Origin: Mycolicibacterium hassiacum DSM 44199
GTDB lineage: Bacteria; Actinomycetota; Actinomycetes; Mycobacteriales; Mycobacteriaceae
DNA: 64,000 nucleotides
Direction of reading: 5' to 3'
Assembly (NCBI RefSeq): GCF_900603025.1
Contig: NZ_LR026975.1
Coordinates: 2,976,001 to 3,040,000 of the forward strand
Shown: positions 46,845 to 55,736 of the stretch, in pieces
Position numbering within the stretch: position 1 is the first letter of the stretch
How the letters are laid out: each line of letters opens with the position of its first letter
Translations under genes and position numbers: made by a program
The notes under the pieces: generated by a model
Databases searched by the model: none
Told to the model about the DNA's origin: nothing
The model's input: the letters and a program-made list of their open reading frames with translations, nothing else

Positions 46845-47742
46845 CGGAAACACCCCCGCGGTCGAAGTCCGCGGGCTGTCGAAGTCGTTCGGCAGAACCA
46901 AGGCGCTCGACGGCCTCGATCTGACCGTCCACCCGGGTCAGATCACCGGATTCCTCGGCCCCAACGGCTCGGGCAAGTCGACCACCATCCGGATACTGCT
47001 GGGTCTGTTGCGGGCCGACGGCGGCACCGTGCGTCTGCTCGGCGGCGACCCGTGGCGCGACGCGGTCAGCCTGCACCGCCGTATCGCCTACGTCCCCGGG
47101 GACGTGACCCTGTGGCCGAACCTGACCGGCATGCAGGCCATCGACTTCCTGGCACGGTTGCGCGGCAACGGCGTGAACTCCCTTCGACGCGATGAACTCC
47201 TCGAACGCTTCGAACTCGATCCGCACAAGAAGGCCCGCACCTATTCCAAGGGCAACCGCCAGAAGGTCGCACTGGTGGCGGCGTTCGCCACCGACGCCGA
47301 ACTCTACATCCTCGATGAACCGACAACAGGGCTGGATCCCTTGATGGAGAAGGCATTTCAACAATGCGTCGCCGAGGTCGCGCAGCGCGGCGCAGCGGTG
47401 CTGTTGTCCAGCCATATCCTCGCCGAGGTTGAAAAGCTCTGTGACCACGTGACGATCATCCGCGCCGGGCGCACGGTTCGTTCCGGACCGTTGAACGAGC
47501 TGCGTCATCTGATGCGCACCACGGTGCGGGTGCGCACCCGCAGAGACGGACGTGAACTCGCGAACGCCCCGTTCGTCCACGACTTCTCGATCACCGACGG
47601 CCATTACGTGTTCTCGGTCGATCGCGCCGACCTGGACCAGGTGATGACGATGCTCACCGGACTGGGCATCCTCGACCTGGTGATCACCCCGGCGTCGCTG
47701 GAAGACCTGTTCCTACGCGAATACCACGGGAGCCGGACATGA
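46819..47742 (+). CDS. ABC exporter ATPase (Rv1218c-like)
   Basis: This 307-aa ATPase powers a drug-type exporter with the next gene; the Rv1218c-Rv1217c system of M. tuberculosis exports diverse inhibitors. Walker [10 protein letters not shown] lies at about residues 49-57, the Q loop is close to [15 protein letters not shown], the signature is [11 protein letters not shown], Walker B is [14 protein letters not shown] and the switch His is in [16 protein letters not shown]. The C-terminal domain ([20 protein letters not shown]) is typical of DrrA-like exporters. It starts inside the tetR gene and overlaps the permease start by 4 bases (ATGA). Confidence 0.93.
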   Translation: MTARTRRIDGNTPAVEVRGLSKSFGRTKALDGLDLTVHPGQITGFLGPNGSGKSTTIRILLGLLRADGGTVRLLGGDPWRDAVSLHRRIAYVPGDVTLWPNLTGMQAIDFLARLRGNGVNSLRRDELLERFELDPHKKARTYSKGNRQKVALVAAFATDAELYILDEPTTGLDPLMEKAFQQCVAEVAQRGAAVLLSSHILAEVEKLCDHVTIIRAGRTVRSGPLNELRHLMRTTVRVRTRRDGRELANAPFVHDFSITDGHYVFSVDRADLDQVMTMLTGLGILDLVITPASLEDLFLREYHGSRT

Positions 47743-49339
47743 CGGCCGGTGCGCGCGCTACCGCGTTCACGACGTCGGCGTTCACCGGTCTCGGCCTTCT
47801 GGTGCGGCTGGCGTTGCGCCGCGACCGGGTTCGGCTGAGCGTGTGGGTCGGCGCGCTGACCTTGATGATGGCCTATGCCCCGGCCGCGATGGAGCTCGCG
47901 TATCCGGAGAGGCGCAACGGATCGCGCGCGTCGGCTTGATGAAGGCTCCGGCCGCGATCATGCTCAGCGGTCCGATGTTCGGGGTGCGGGAAACCGATCT
48001 CGGCGCGATGACGGCCAACGAGCTGATGCTCACGATGATCGTGGCCACCTCGATCCTGTCGATCCTCACCGTGGTACGGCACACCCGCGCCGACGAGGAA
48101 CGCGGTGCCGCAGAGCTGGTGTTGTCGTCGGTGGTGGGCCGCCAGGCGCGCACCTTCGCCGCGCTGGTCCTGGTCGCCGGCGTCAATGCGGTGTTGGCGC
48201 TGACCATGACGATCGCGATGGCCGCCGCCGGATTCTCCGTCGTCGACACGGCCGCGATGTGCCTGGGCATCACCGGGGTCGCGACGGTGTTCGGCACGGT
48301 GGCGGCGGTGGCCGCACAGCTGTGGCGCCAGTCGCGGGCGGCGACCGGCGCGGCGATGGGTGTCCTCGCCGTCGCGGTGCTGGTGCGCGGGATCGGTGAT
48401 GTTATCGTCCACTCCGGAAGCGCGCTGTCCTGGTTCTCCCCGATCGCCTGGGCTCAGCAGATGCGCCCGTTCGTCGACCTGCGGTGGTGGCCGTTCGCGC
48501 TGTTGGTTCTGCTCGCCGCAGTGCTGGCGGCCGCGGCCGCCGTGCTGGAGAGCCATCGCCAGTACGACGCCGGTGTCCTGCCCGCCACCGGTGACCGTCC
48601 GAACGCCCGGCCGATCAAGGGTGTGTTCGGGCTGCACCTGGTGCTGCAGCGGGGGCAGTTGATCGGCTGGGGCGCCGGACTGTTTCTCGCCGCGCTGGCC
48701 ACCGGATCGCTGGCGAGGTCGATGCTCGAGATCGCCGTCGACAACGAACTCGTGCAACGCATGTTGGGCGAGCAGGGTACCGACGGCATGTACACGGCGC
48801 TGATGCAGATGCTGGCCGCCGCGGCCACCGCCTACGTGGTGGCCGCCGTGGTACGGGTGTACAGCGACGAGGAGTCCGGGCTCGGCGAGCCGGTGCTGGC
48901 CGGCGCGGTGTCGCGGTGGCGCTGGCTGCTCAGCGCGGTGGGCGCGGCGCTGGTGGGGGCGGCGGTACTGATGTTGCTGGCCGGATTCGGTATGGGGCTC
49001 GGCGCGGGAATCGCTCTCGGCGAGCCACGGGACATCTGGCGGCTCACGCTCGCCGGCGCAGCCTTTCTGCCCGCGATGGTGGTGATGGCAGGGGTCGGCG
49101 CGGTGGCCGTTGCGACAAAGGCCCCGTGGATCGCCTGGCTTGCCGTAGCATTCGTCATCGTGTCCCTGTATCTCGGTCCGATCCTGCAGTTTCCGCAATG
49201 GGTGATCGGGGCTTCCCCGATCGGCCGCACCAGCGTGCCACTGGACCTCTCGCCGGCCGAGCTCGGCGTCATGGTGGTCACCGGTGCGGTGCTCGCGGTC
49301 GCCGGAGCCGCCGGCTACCGACGCCGCGACGCGGCCTGA
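47739..49339 (+). pseudogene. ABC exporter permease (Rv1217c-like), frame broken by one base
   Basis: This gene should encode a permease of about 533 aa, but is split. The first frame from ATG 47739 gives [20 protein letters not shown], then WVGALTLMMAYAPAAMELAY, before turning to ERRNGSRASA and stopping at 47939. Another frame takes over with EAQRIARVGLMKAPAAIMLS and runs to 49339 with about 12 membrane helices. Adding one G near 47905-47907 (CCGGAGAGG to CCGGGAGAGG) joins them as YPGEAQRIARVG. Rv1217c is 548 aa, so the joined length fits. If the break is real the exporter would be inactive while its repressor and ATPase stay intact. A sequencing indel seems more likely. Confidence 0.82.
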
Positions 49340-49348
49340 GGCGAGGCC

Positions 49349-50023
49349 GTGACACTCGCGCTGCAGCTGACCGGGTACGCGCTGTTCACCGGGCTCTTCT
49401 ATGGGCTGTTGTTGTTCTTGCCCGCAGGCACTTTCGACTACTGGCAGGCCTGGGTGTTCATCGCGATGTTCGTGACCGCCAGCGTTGTGCAATCCGGCTA
49501 TCTGGCTGTCACGGCGCCGGATGCGCTGCGGCGGCGCACGCGGCCCGGACCCTTCGCGGAGACGCGTCCGCTACAGCGACTGATCCACACCGGCATCGTC
49601 CTCACGTCGGTCAGCGCCGCTGTGATAGCCGCGCTGGATCACCGATTCGGTTGGTCCACGGTGCCGACGACTGTTGTCGTGATCGGCGATCTGCTCGTCG
49701 TGGCGGGCCTCGCCGTCGCACTGCTGACGATCGCCCAGAACAACTACGCGGCGGCGACGATCACCGTGGAGTCCGGGCAACCCGTGGTGTCCACCGGACT
49801 CTACGCGGTGCTGCGCCATCCGATGTACGCCGCGGCGCTCATCGTGACGGCCGGAACACCCGTCGCGCTGGGTTCGTACTGGGGCCTGGTCGTGCGGATC
49901 CCCGCGGTGGCCGTGTTCGTCGCCCGTATCGCCGACGAGGAGAAGGCACTTCGCGAGGATCTTCCCGGTTACCGTGAGTACACCGACAAGGTGAGCTATC
50001 GCCTGGTTCCGGGTGTGTGGTAA
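49349..50023 (+). CDS. ICMT-like membrane methyltransferase, first copy
   Basis: This 224-aa integral membrane protein corresponds to Rv1216c (224 aa). It resembles the isoprenylcysteine carboxyl methyltransferase/phospholipid methyltransferase family, which uses SAM at the membrane. Key segments are TGLYAVLRHPMYAAALIVTA, the conserved RHPxY motif, and DEEKALREDLPGYREYTDKV, the E...Y tail. GTG 49349 follows the permease by 9 bases. Its stop overlaps the start of the next gene in TAATG. It probably belongs to the exporter operon, and methylation of a lipid or exported compound is possible. Confidence 0.87.
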   Translation: MTLALQLTGYALFTGLFYGLLLFLPAGTFDYWQAWVFIAMFVTASVVQSGYLAVTAPDALRRRTRPGPFAETRPLQRLIHTGIVLTSVSAAVIAALDHRFGWSTVPTTVVVIGDLLVVAGLAVALLTIAQNNYAAATITVESGQPVVSTGLYAVLRHPMYAAALIVTAGTPVALGSYWGLVVRIPAVAVFVARIADEEKALREDLPGYREYTDKVSYRLVPGVW

Positions 50024-50697
50024 TGAACCTCGCCGCCCGCGTTGCCGGGCGCTCGATCGCCGGTCTCGCGGTGTTCGGCGCGCTGGTATTCGGTCCCGCG
50101 GGGACGTTCGACTACTGGCGCGGCTGGGTGTTCATCGCGGTGTTCACCGCGGCCACCCTGATTCCGACCGGATACCTTGCGGTGCGAAAACCGGAGGCTC
50201 TTCGGCGGCGGCTGCGTGCGGGTCCGGCCGCCGAGACGCGCCCCCTGCAGAAAGCCGTCATCGCCATCGCGTTCCTGTCGATGGCCGGCATGATCGCCTT
50301 GAGCGCGTTGGACTTTCGCTTCGGATGGTCGCATGTACCGGCGCCGATCTCGATCGGCGGTGATGCACTGGTCGCTGCGGGTCTGCTCATCGCGATGTCG
50401 GTGGTTGCCCAGAACAGCTACGCCGCCTCCACCGTCACCGTCGAGGCCGGCCAGCAGCTGTCGTCGACGGGCTGGTACGCACTCGTGCGCCACCCGATGT
50501 ATCTCGGCGACATCGTGATGATGCTCGGCGCTCCCCCGGCACTCGGCTCGTACTGGGGACTGCTTTTCCTGCTGCCCGGGATCGCGATGCTGGTACTGCG
50601 GATCCGCGACGAGGAGGCTCTGCTGACCGCCGAGCTACCCGGCTACCGCGACTACACCCGACAGGTGCGCTACCGCCTGGTGCCGTGGCTGTGGTGA
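50023..50697 (+). CDS. ICMT-like membrane methyltransferase, second copy
   Basis: This is a 224-aa tandem paralogue of the preceding gene with the same length and plan. The shared blocks are GTFDYWRGWVFIAVF, SSTGWYALVRHPMYLGDIVM, ALGSYWGLLFLLPG and DEEALLTAELPGYRDYTRQV. Start is ATG 50023, overlapping the previous TAA; the frame begins at 50017 but would enter the upstream gene. Duplicate copies in series suggest recent local duplication followed by divergence to different substrates. The first copy of a 36-base repeat (50693-50728) covers its last codons. Confidence 0.87.
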   Translation: MNLAARVAGRSIAGLAVFGALVFGPAGTFDYWRGWVFIAVFTAATLIPTGYLAVRKPEALRRRLRAGPAAETRPLQKAVIAIAFLSMAGMIALSALDFRFGWSHVPAPISIGGDALVAAGLLIAMSVVAQNSYAASTVTVEAGQQLSSTGWYALVRHPMYLGDIVMMLGAPPALGSYWGLLFLLPGIAMLVLRIRDEEALLTAELPGYRDYTRQVRYRLVPWLW

Positions 50698-50803
50698 GGC
50701 CGGTGTCGGTTCGGACGATCTGCTGAGTGTGGCTGATGACGATCAGCCCGCCGGCGTGGTTCTGCAGGGTGAGGCCGGTGTCGGTTCGGACGATCTGCTG
50801 AGT
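50693..50803 (+). repeat. 36-bp direct repeat, 75 bp apart, with internal hairpin
   Basis: The sequence beginning GGTGAGGCCGGTGTCGGTTC and ending CTGCTGAGT is present identically at 50693-50728 and 50768-50803. Between the copies lies a perfect hairpin GGCTGAT/ATCAGCC with loop GACG (50731-50748). The first copy includes the stop codon of the upstream methyltransferase gene. Confidence 0.95.
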
Positions 50804-50840
50804 CGCGAACGAGTACCGGCATGGCGGCCATACTGGGTGG

Positions 50841-51446
50841 ATGGAGCTGTTGACCGGGCTCGGTTTGGCGACCGCGGCCGGACTGAATGCATACATCCCG
50901 CTGCTCGCGCTGGGCGTGCTGTCGCGCTACACCGACCTGGTCACCCTCCCGCCGGCCTGGGCCTGGCTGGAGAACGGATGGGTGCTCGCGATCGTCGCCG
51001 CGCTGCTGGTGATCGAGGTCGTCGCCGACAAGATCCCGGCGCTCGACAGCATCAACGACGTCGTCCAGACCGTTGTGCGGCCGACCGCCGGCGGGATCGT
51101 GTTCGGCTCCGGCACCGCGGCCGAGACCCCCGCGGTCACCGATCCCGGTGCGTTCGCGCAGTCGGGCCAATGGGTTCCGGTGCTGATCGGGGTGCTGGTC
51201 GTGCTGGCGGTGTCGCTGACGAAATCGGCGGTGCGGCCTGCGGCGAACGTGGCCACCGCGGGCGTGGCCGCGCCCGTGTTGTCGACCGTCGAGGACGGGG
51301 TGAGCCTCGGTCTGGTGGTGGTGGCGGTCCTCATTCCGGTCGTCGTGCTGATCGCGGTCGCGGCGCTCGCGGTGGTGGGTTATCGCCTTCTGCGCCGCCG
51401 CCGGCGCCGCGCCGCGGCGGCTCACCACGGAATCGTGTCGACGTAA
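50841..51446 (+). CDS. DUF4126 membrane protein
   Basis: This 201-aa hydrophobic protein fits the DUF4126 family. It begins MELLTGLGLATAAGLNAYIP (helix 1), continues GWVLAIVAALLVIEVVADKI (helix 2), has VRPTAGGIVFGSG, then VLIGVLVVLAVSLTKSAVRP and a final helix LVVVAVLIPVVVLIAVAAL with a basic tail (RRRRRRAAA). The repeated TKSAVRPAAN/VRPTAGG blocks suggest two halves. Function is unknown. Its 3' end overlaps the convergent secreted-protein gene by 25 bases, so transcripts are antisense there. Confidence 0.82.
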   Translation: MELLTGLGLATAAGLNAYIPLLALGVLSRYTDLVTLPPAWAWLENGWVLAIVAALLVIEVVADKIPALDSINDVVQTVVRPTAGGIVFGSGTAAETPAVTDPGAFAQSGQWVPVLIGVLVVLAVSLTKSAVRPAANVATAGVAAPVLSTVEDGVSLGLVVVAVLIPVVVLIAVAALAVVGYRLLRRRRRRAAAAHHGIVST

Positions 51447-51670
51447 TGCCCGCCGGAGAACCAGTCCATCCACTTGTTGCCCTTGATGTCCTTGTACGTG
51501 CAGGTCGAGACCGTTCCGCTGCGCGAGTAGACGCCGCCGGCGGCCTCGCATTCCTTCTTGATGGTCTTCTCCGAGAGCTTCTCCGCGTGTGCGACGGGGG
51601 CCGCGAGCACACAGGCGGCCAGCCCCAGTGCAGCGGCGGCGATGCCGGTGCGAAAACGCTTGCCGTTCAT
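51422..51670 (-). CDS. Small secreted protein with two cysteines
   Basis: This 82-aa protein starts with a clear Sec signal peptide: MNGKRFRTGIAAAALGLAAC, then LAAPVAHAEKLSEK with likely cleavage after AHA (about residue 29). The mature 53 residues contain two Cys (KECEAAGGV and VSTCTYKD) that probably pair, and end HYVDTIPW. AGGAGG precedes the ATG. A 7-base palindrome at 51689-51705 lies just upstream. No family was recognised; the pattern of a short secreted disulphide protein is common in mycobacteria. Confidence 0.8.
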   Translation of the reverse strand: MNGKRFRTGIAAAALGLAACVLAAPVAHAEKLSEKTIKKECEAAGGVYSRSGTVSTCTYKDIKGNKWMDWFSGGHYVDTIPW

Positions 51671-51688
51671 GATGTTCCTCCTCTGCGT

Positions 51689-51705
51689 GATGGGTGTGAC
51701 CCATC
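51689..51705 (-). promoter_or_regulatory. Palindrome upstream of secreted-protein gene
   Basis: GATGGGT/ACCCATC arms with a GTG centre (17 bases) lie 18 bases before the start codon of the 82-aa secreted protein. Position and symmetry suit a dimeric repressor operator, or an mRNA hairpin near the ribosome site. Confidence 0.5.
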
Positions 51706-51853
51706 TTTCGAGGAGTCGGGACGACGCGAAACGGGGTCGGCGCCCCTATCGTGCGGCCTTCGTTAGGGGTGTCCCGGGCGATCGCCGCTAAGGGGTTGGG
51801 GGCCGCGGGTGTGCGACGAGATAGCGCCCATGGCTGTGATCGCGGCCGATTCG

Positions 51854-51902
51854 CGACCAGGAATGCTATTCCGTTGCAGAAGAGGGAGTTGCAGAAGAGG
51901 GC
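51854..51902 (-). repeat. Dispersed element copy 2 with 15-bp tandem
   Basis: The 24-base block of copy 1 recurs here inverted (51854-51877), followed by two tandem 15-base units starting GTTGCAGAAGAGGG (51873-51887, 51888-51902). Read along glgC (minus strand), the order is tandem repeat then palindrome, about 52 bases after the stop, just as in copy 1. Confidence 0.8.
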
Positions 51903-51928
51903 GAGGAGGCGGCCGGCCGGGGCGGGGG

Positions 51929-53143
51929 CTAGATCCAGACGCCCTTGCCGACGGTCACCACACCGCCGGCGCTGACCGCGAACCGCTCGCGATCGCGTTC
52001 CAGGTCCACGCCGACCATCTCGCCGGGGCTGACGACGACGTTCTTGTCCAGGATGGCCTTGCGCACCACCGCGCCGCGCCCCACCCGCACACCGGGCATG
52101 AGCACACTGCCCTCCACGATCGCTCCGTCGTCGACGACGACGTTCGACGACAGCACCGAGTTGCGCACCGACGCCGCCGAGATGATGCTGCCCGCGCCGA
52201 CCACCGACTCCTGCGCCGAACCGCCGTTGACGAACTTCGCCGGCGCCAGGTTCTCGGTCGCCCCCCGGATCGGCCAGCGCTTGTTGTACAGGTTGAACAC
52301 CGGGTGCACCGACACCAGGTCCATGTGGGCGTCGTAGAACGCGTCGAGCGTCCCGACGTCACGCCAGTAGCCGTGGTCGCGTTCGGTGGCGCCGGGGACC
52401 TCGTTGTCGTTGAAGTCGTAGACGGCGGCCATGCCGTCGTCGACCAGGCGCGGGATGATGTCGCCGCCCATGTCGTGGTCGGAGTGGTCGTCCTCGGCGT
52501 CGACCCGCAGCGCGTCGATGAGCACCTTGGTGGTGAACACGTAGTTGCCCATCGACACGAACGACTCGTCGGGATTGTCCGGGGTGCCCGGGGGATCGGC
52601 GGGCTTCTCGATGAAGCGGCGGATGCGGCCCGAGTCGTCGGCCTCGATGACCCCGAACGCGCTGGCCTGCGACCGCGGCACCCGGATGCCGGCGACGGTC
52701 GCACCGGCCCCGCTCTCGATGTGGTAGCGCACCATTTGCTCGGGGTCCATCCGGTACACGTGGTCGGCACCGAACACCACGATGTAGTCGGGGTCCTCGT
52801 CGTAGATGAGGTTCATCGACTGGTAGATCGCGTCCGCCGAACCGGTGTACCAGCGTGGACCGAGCCGCTGCTGGGCCGGCACCGGGGTGATGTACTCGCC
52901 GGCCAGACCGGACAGGCGCCAGTTCTGGCTGATGTGGCGGTCCAGCGAGTGCGACTTGTATTGAGTCAGCACGCAGATCCGCAGGTAGCGGGCGTTGACC
53001 AGGTTCGACAGCACGAAGTCGATGAGCCGGTAGGCCCCGCCGAAGGGAACCGCAGGCTTGGCTCGATCAGCGGTCAGTGGATACAGCCGCTTACCCTCGC
53101 CGCCGGCCAGGACGATGCCCAGCACATGTGGCAGTTCCCGCAT
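51929..53143 (-). CDS. glgC: Glucose-1-phosphate adenylyltransferase GlgC
   Basis: This 404-aa enzyme makes ADP-glucose from ATP and glucose-1-phosphate (Rv1213 orthologue), feeding maltose-1-phosphate and alpha-glucan synthesis. The N-terminal nucleotide-binding motif is [20 protein letters not shown] (residues 8-27), with [20 protein letters not shown] following. [19 protein letters not shown] is the adenine-site loop, and [10 protein letters not shown] and [10 protein letters not shown] contribute to sugar binding. The C-terminal left-handed beta-helix domain is complete ([20 protein letters not shown]). It is divergent from glgM, which uses its product. Confidence 0.96.
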   Translation of the reverse strand: MRELPHVLGIVLAGGEGKRLYPLTADRAKPAVPFGGAYRLIDFVLSNLVNARYLRICVLTQYKSHSLDRHISQNWRLSGLAGEYITPVPAQQRLGPRWYTGSADAIYQSMNLIYDEDPDYIVVFGADHVYRMDPEQMVRYHIESGAGATVAGIRVPRSQASAFGVIEADDSGRIRRFIEKPADPPGTPDNPDESFVSMGNYVFTTKVLIDALRVDAEDDHSDHDMGGDIIPRLVDDGMAAVYDFNDNEVPGATERDHGYWRDVGTLDAFYDAHMDLVSVHPVFNLYNKRWPIRGATENLAPAKFVNGGSAQESVVGAGSIISAASVRNSVLSSNVVVDDGAIVEGSVLMPGVRVGRGAVVRKAILDKNVVVSPGEMVGVDLERDRERFAVSAGGVVTVGKGVWI

Positions 53144-53214
53144 AGGACAAACCTATCCGGCCCCTGCCGGTGCTGCCAGGCAATCACCGTTGCTGCTGGG
53201 TTACCGTCGTCATC

Positions 53215-54375
53215 ATGCGGGTGGCGATGATGACCCGGGAGTACCCTCCCGAGGTCTACGGCGGGGCCGGGGTGCACGTGACCGAGCTGGTCGCGCAGCT
53301 GCGTCGGCGGTGCACGGTGGATGTCCACTGCATGGGCGCGCCCCGGCCGGACGCGATCGTGGCCCAGTCCGATCCGGGGTTGCGCGACGCCAACCCGGCG
53401 CTGACCACGCTGTCGGCCGACCTCGCGATGGTCAACGCCGCCGCCGCCGCGACGATCGTGCACTCCCACACCTGGTACACCGGGTTGGCCGGGCACCTGA
53501 CCAGGCTGCTCTACGACATCCCGCACGTGCTCACCGCGCACTCGCTGGAGCCGATGCGGCCGTGGAAGGCCGAGCAGCTCGGCGGCGGCTACCGCATCTC
53601 GTCGTGGGTGGAGAAGACCGCGATCGAGGCCGCCGACGCGGTGATCGCGGTGAGCGCGGGCATGCGCGACGACGTGCTGCGTACCTACCCCGCACTCGAC
53701 CCGGACCGAGTGCACGTGGTACGCAACGGCATCGACACCGACGTGTGGTTCCCCGATCCCGAACCCGACCCGTCGGTGCTCGCCGAACTCGGCGTCGACA
53801 GGTCGCGGCCGATCGTCGCGTTCGTCGGCCGCATCACCCGCCAGAAGGGGGTGCCGCATCTGATCGCGGCCGCCAACCACTTCTCACCCGAGATCCAGCT
53901 GGTGCTGTGCGCGGGCGCCCCCGACACTGCCGAGATAGCCGCCGAGGTGACGACGGCTGTCGAACAGCTGTCCGCGGCGCGGTCCGGGGTGTTCTGGGTG
54001 CGGGAGATGCTGCCCATCGCCGAGGTACGCGAAATCCTCTCAGCGGCAACGGTGTTCGTGTGCCCGTCGATCTACGAACCGCTGGGCATCGTGAACCTGG
54101 AGGCGATGGCCTGTGCGACCGCGGTGGTGGCGTCCAACGTCGGCGGCATTCCGGAGGTGGTCGCCGACGGACGCACCGGGGTGTTGGTGCCCTACGACCC
54201 GGCCGATCCAACGGGATACCAGCGGGGCCTGGCGGACGCGGTCAACGCATTGGTGGCCGACCCCGCCCGTGCGCAACGGTACGGTCAGGCGGGCCGGCAA
54301 CGCTGCATCGAGGAGTTCTCCTGGTCACGCATCGCCGATCAGACCCTGGAGATCTACCGCAAGGTCACCGCATAG
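53215..54375 (+). CDS. glgM: ADP-glucose-dependent maltose-1-phosphate synthase GlgM
   Basis: This 386-aa GT4 glycosyltransferase corresponds to Rv1212c (387 aa), which joins ADP-glucose to glucose-1-phosphate to form alpha-maltose-1-phosphate for GlgE. The ATG at 53215 (MRVAMMTREYPPEVYGGAGV) is the family start; the frame begins at 53170 but those residues are not conserved. The GT-B fold is clear: HVTELVAQLRRRCTVD near the N-terminus, VLTAHSLEPMRPWKAEQLGG, FVGRITRQKGVPHLI at the hinge, and the E-x7-E motif EPLGIVNLEAMACATAVVAS. A TACCGT box 7 bases upstream suggests a leaderless transcript. Confidence 0.94.
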   Translation: MRVAMMTREYPPEVYGGAGVHVTELVAQLRRRCTVDVHCMGAPRPDAIVAQSDPGLRDANPALTTLSADLAMVNAAAAATIVHSHTWYTGLAGHLTRLLYDIPHVLTAHSLEPMRPWKAEQLGGGYRISSWVEKTAIEAADAVIAVSAGMRDDVLRTYPALDPDRVHVVRNGIDTDVWFPDPEPDPSVLAELGVDRSRPIVAFVGRITRQKGVPHLIAAANHFSPEIQLVLCAGAPDTAEIAAEVTTAVEQLSAARSGVFWVREMLPIAEVREILSAATVFVCPSIYEPLGIVNLEAMACATAVVASNVGGIPEVVADGRTGVLVPYDPADPTGYQRGLADAVNALVADPARAQRYGQAGRQRCIEEFSWSRIADQTLEIYRKVTA

Positions 54376-54397
54376 GCGCGCAGCCGCATCGGCGGTG

Positions 54398-54565
54398 TCA
54401 GCTGGTGACCGCCTTGAGCTCGTCGCTGAGTGCGGCCGCCTCTTCGGGGGTGAGCTCGACGACAAGTCGCCCGCCGCCCTCCAGTGGTACCCGCATCACG
54501 ATGCCGCGCCCCTCTTTGGTTGCTTCCAGAGGACCGTCGCCGGTCCGGGGCTTCATCGCCGCCAT
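54398..54565 (-). CDS. DUF3117 small protein (Rv1211-like)
   Basis: This 55-aa protein matches the highly conserved actinobacterial DUF3117 family. It begins MAAMKPRTGDGPLEATKEGR, continues IVMRVPLEGGGRLVVELTPE and ends ALSDELKAVTS. GGAGGGAG precedes ATG 54565. The small basic-then-acidic beta-strand pattern suggests a compact fold, but no biochemical role is known. It lies at the end of the fadD6-to-tag gene series, 143 bases after tag, and converges with glgM. Confidence 0.92.
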   Translation of the reverse strand: MAAMKPRTGDGPLEATKEGRGIVMRVPLEGGGRLVVELTPEEAAALSDELKAVTS

Positions 54566-54708
54566 CGAGTGCTCCCTCCACATGAGCCAGCCCGCACGGT
54601 GGGCCCTGAAACGATTCCTTGCTCTATTGTTCCCTATCCGCGCGAGTGCGCGTGCAAAGACCCGGCTATCGCCGTGTCGACAACCCCTGTGACCTGCGGA
54701 TCCGTCGC

Positions 54709-55305
54709 TCAAGAAGCTGCTCTGGGCACCCAGCAGTCGGCGGTGTGATCGTCGACCATGCCGGTCGCCTGCATCAGCGCATACGCGGTGGTCGGGCCGA
54801 CGAACCGGAAGCCGCGCCGCCGAAGCTCCTTGGCCATCGCGGTCGATTCCGGACTGGTCGCCGGAACCTCGGACAGGTCTTTCGGCCGCCGACGCCGGGC
54901 ACGGTCGGTGGGCGCGAACGACCACAGCAACTCGGCGAGATCCACGTCGAGATCGAGCGTGGCGCGGGCGTTGGCGATCGTCGCCTCGATCTTCGACCGG
55001 TTGCGCACGATACCGTCGTCGGCGAGCAACCGGGCGATGTCGCGTTCCCCGTAGCGGGCAATGCGTTCGACGTCGAAGCCGTGGAAGGCGCGCCGGAAAT
55101 TCTCCCGCTTGCGCAGGATGATCAGCCACGACAACCCACTCTGGAAGGCTTCCAGGGTGATCCGCTCGAACAGTGCCTGCGCATCGCGCACCGGGCGACC
55201 CCACTCGTTGTCGTGGTAATCCCGGTAGAGGACGAAATCGTCTGGCGACAAACGCGATTCGTCGATCCACGGACACCGGACGAGTCCGTCGGCGACGGCG
55301 GTCAC
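54709..55305 (-). CDS. tag: DNA-3-methyladenine glycosylase I
   Basis: This 198-aa base-excision repair enzyme (TagA, Rv1210, 204 aa) removes 3-methyladenine from alkylated DNA. GTG 55305 overlaps the upstream stop by 4 bases (GTGA) and gives MTAVADGLVRCPWIDES. Family signatures are RCPW near the N-terminus, YHDNEWGRPVRDAQALFERI, TLEAFQSGLSWLIILRKREN and FRFVGPTTAYALMQATGMVD with the conserved Cys/His zinc-site residues (C in RCPW, H near DHTADCW). The extended frame to 55458 is Arg-rich and overlaps the previous gene, so it is rejected. Confidence 0.93.
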   Translation of the reverse strand: MTAVADGLVRCPWIDESRLSPDDFVLYRDYHDNEWGRPVRDAQALFERITLEAFQSGLSWLIILRKRENFRRAFHGFDVERIARYGERDIARLLADDGIVRNRSKIEATIANARATLDLDVDLAELLWSFAPTDRARRRRPKDLSEVPATSPESTAMAKELRRRGFRFVGPTTAYALMQATGMVDDHTADCWVPRAAS

Positions 55306-55673
55306 GGTTCGTCGTCCTCGGCGGAGGGGGCCGCGTGCGCACCGCCGGACCGTTCGGCGACGTCGGCGAGTCCGTCGTCGAGACCGTGGGTGGCGCGCAG
55401 CGCGGCCAACTGGCCGCGCAGTTGATCGATCTCCTGGGCGAGTCGGTCGAGCACCCAATCGACTTCGCTGGTCTTGTAGCCGCGCAGGGTCTGGGTGAAC
55501 TTGACCGCTTCGACGTCGGCCCCGGTGACCCCGGAGGCGGGCAGCACCGTGGCGGTGGTGCCGCGCGGCAGCGGCGGCAACGGCTCACCGCGGCCGAACA
55601 GCACGCTGCCCACGGCGAACAGCACGATCGCGACCAGGATGAGCACGACGAGGTACAGCAGAACCAGGCTCAC
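55302..55673 (-). CDS. Membrane protein with DivIVA-like segment (Rv1209-like)
   Basis: This 123-aa protein corresponds to Rv1209. It begins with one membrane helix (MSLVLLYLVVLILVAIVLFA) and then a DivIVA-type motif VKFTQTLRGYKTSEVDWVLD and RLAQEIDQLRGQLAALRA, a coiled-coil start. DivIVA-domain proteins sense curved membranes or link to polar growth. The C-terminus is acidic and disordered. GTG 55673 is the start. The gene lies between gpgS and tag in the same direction, overlapping tag by 4 bases. A polar or septal scaffold role is inference. Confidence 0.85.
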   Translation of the reverse strand: MSLVLLYLVVLILVAIVLFAVGSVLFGRGEPLPPLPRGTTATVLPASGVTGADVEAVKFTQTLRGYKTSEVDWVLDRLAQEIDQLRGQLAALRATHGLDDGLADVAERSGGAHAAPSAEDDEP

Positions 55674-55736
55674 GCTTCGATACTGCCCGAGGGCACCGAC
55701 GAGCGGGCACCCCTGTCGGCGCCGGCCGCCCGGACG

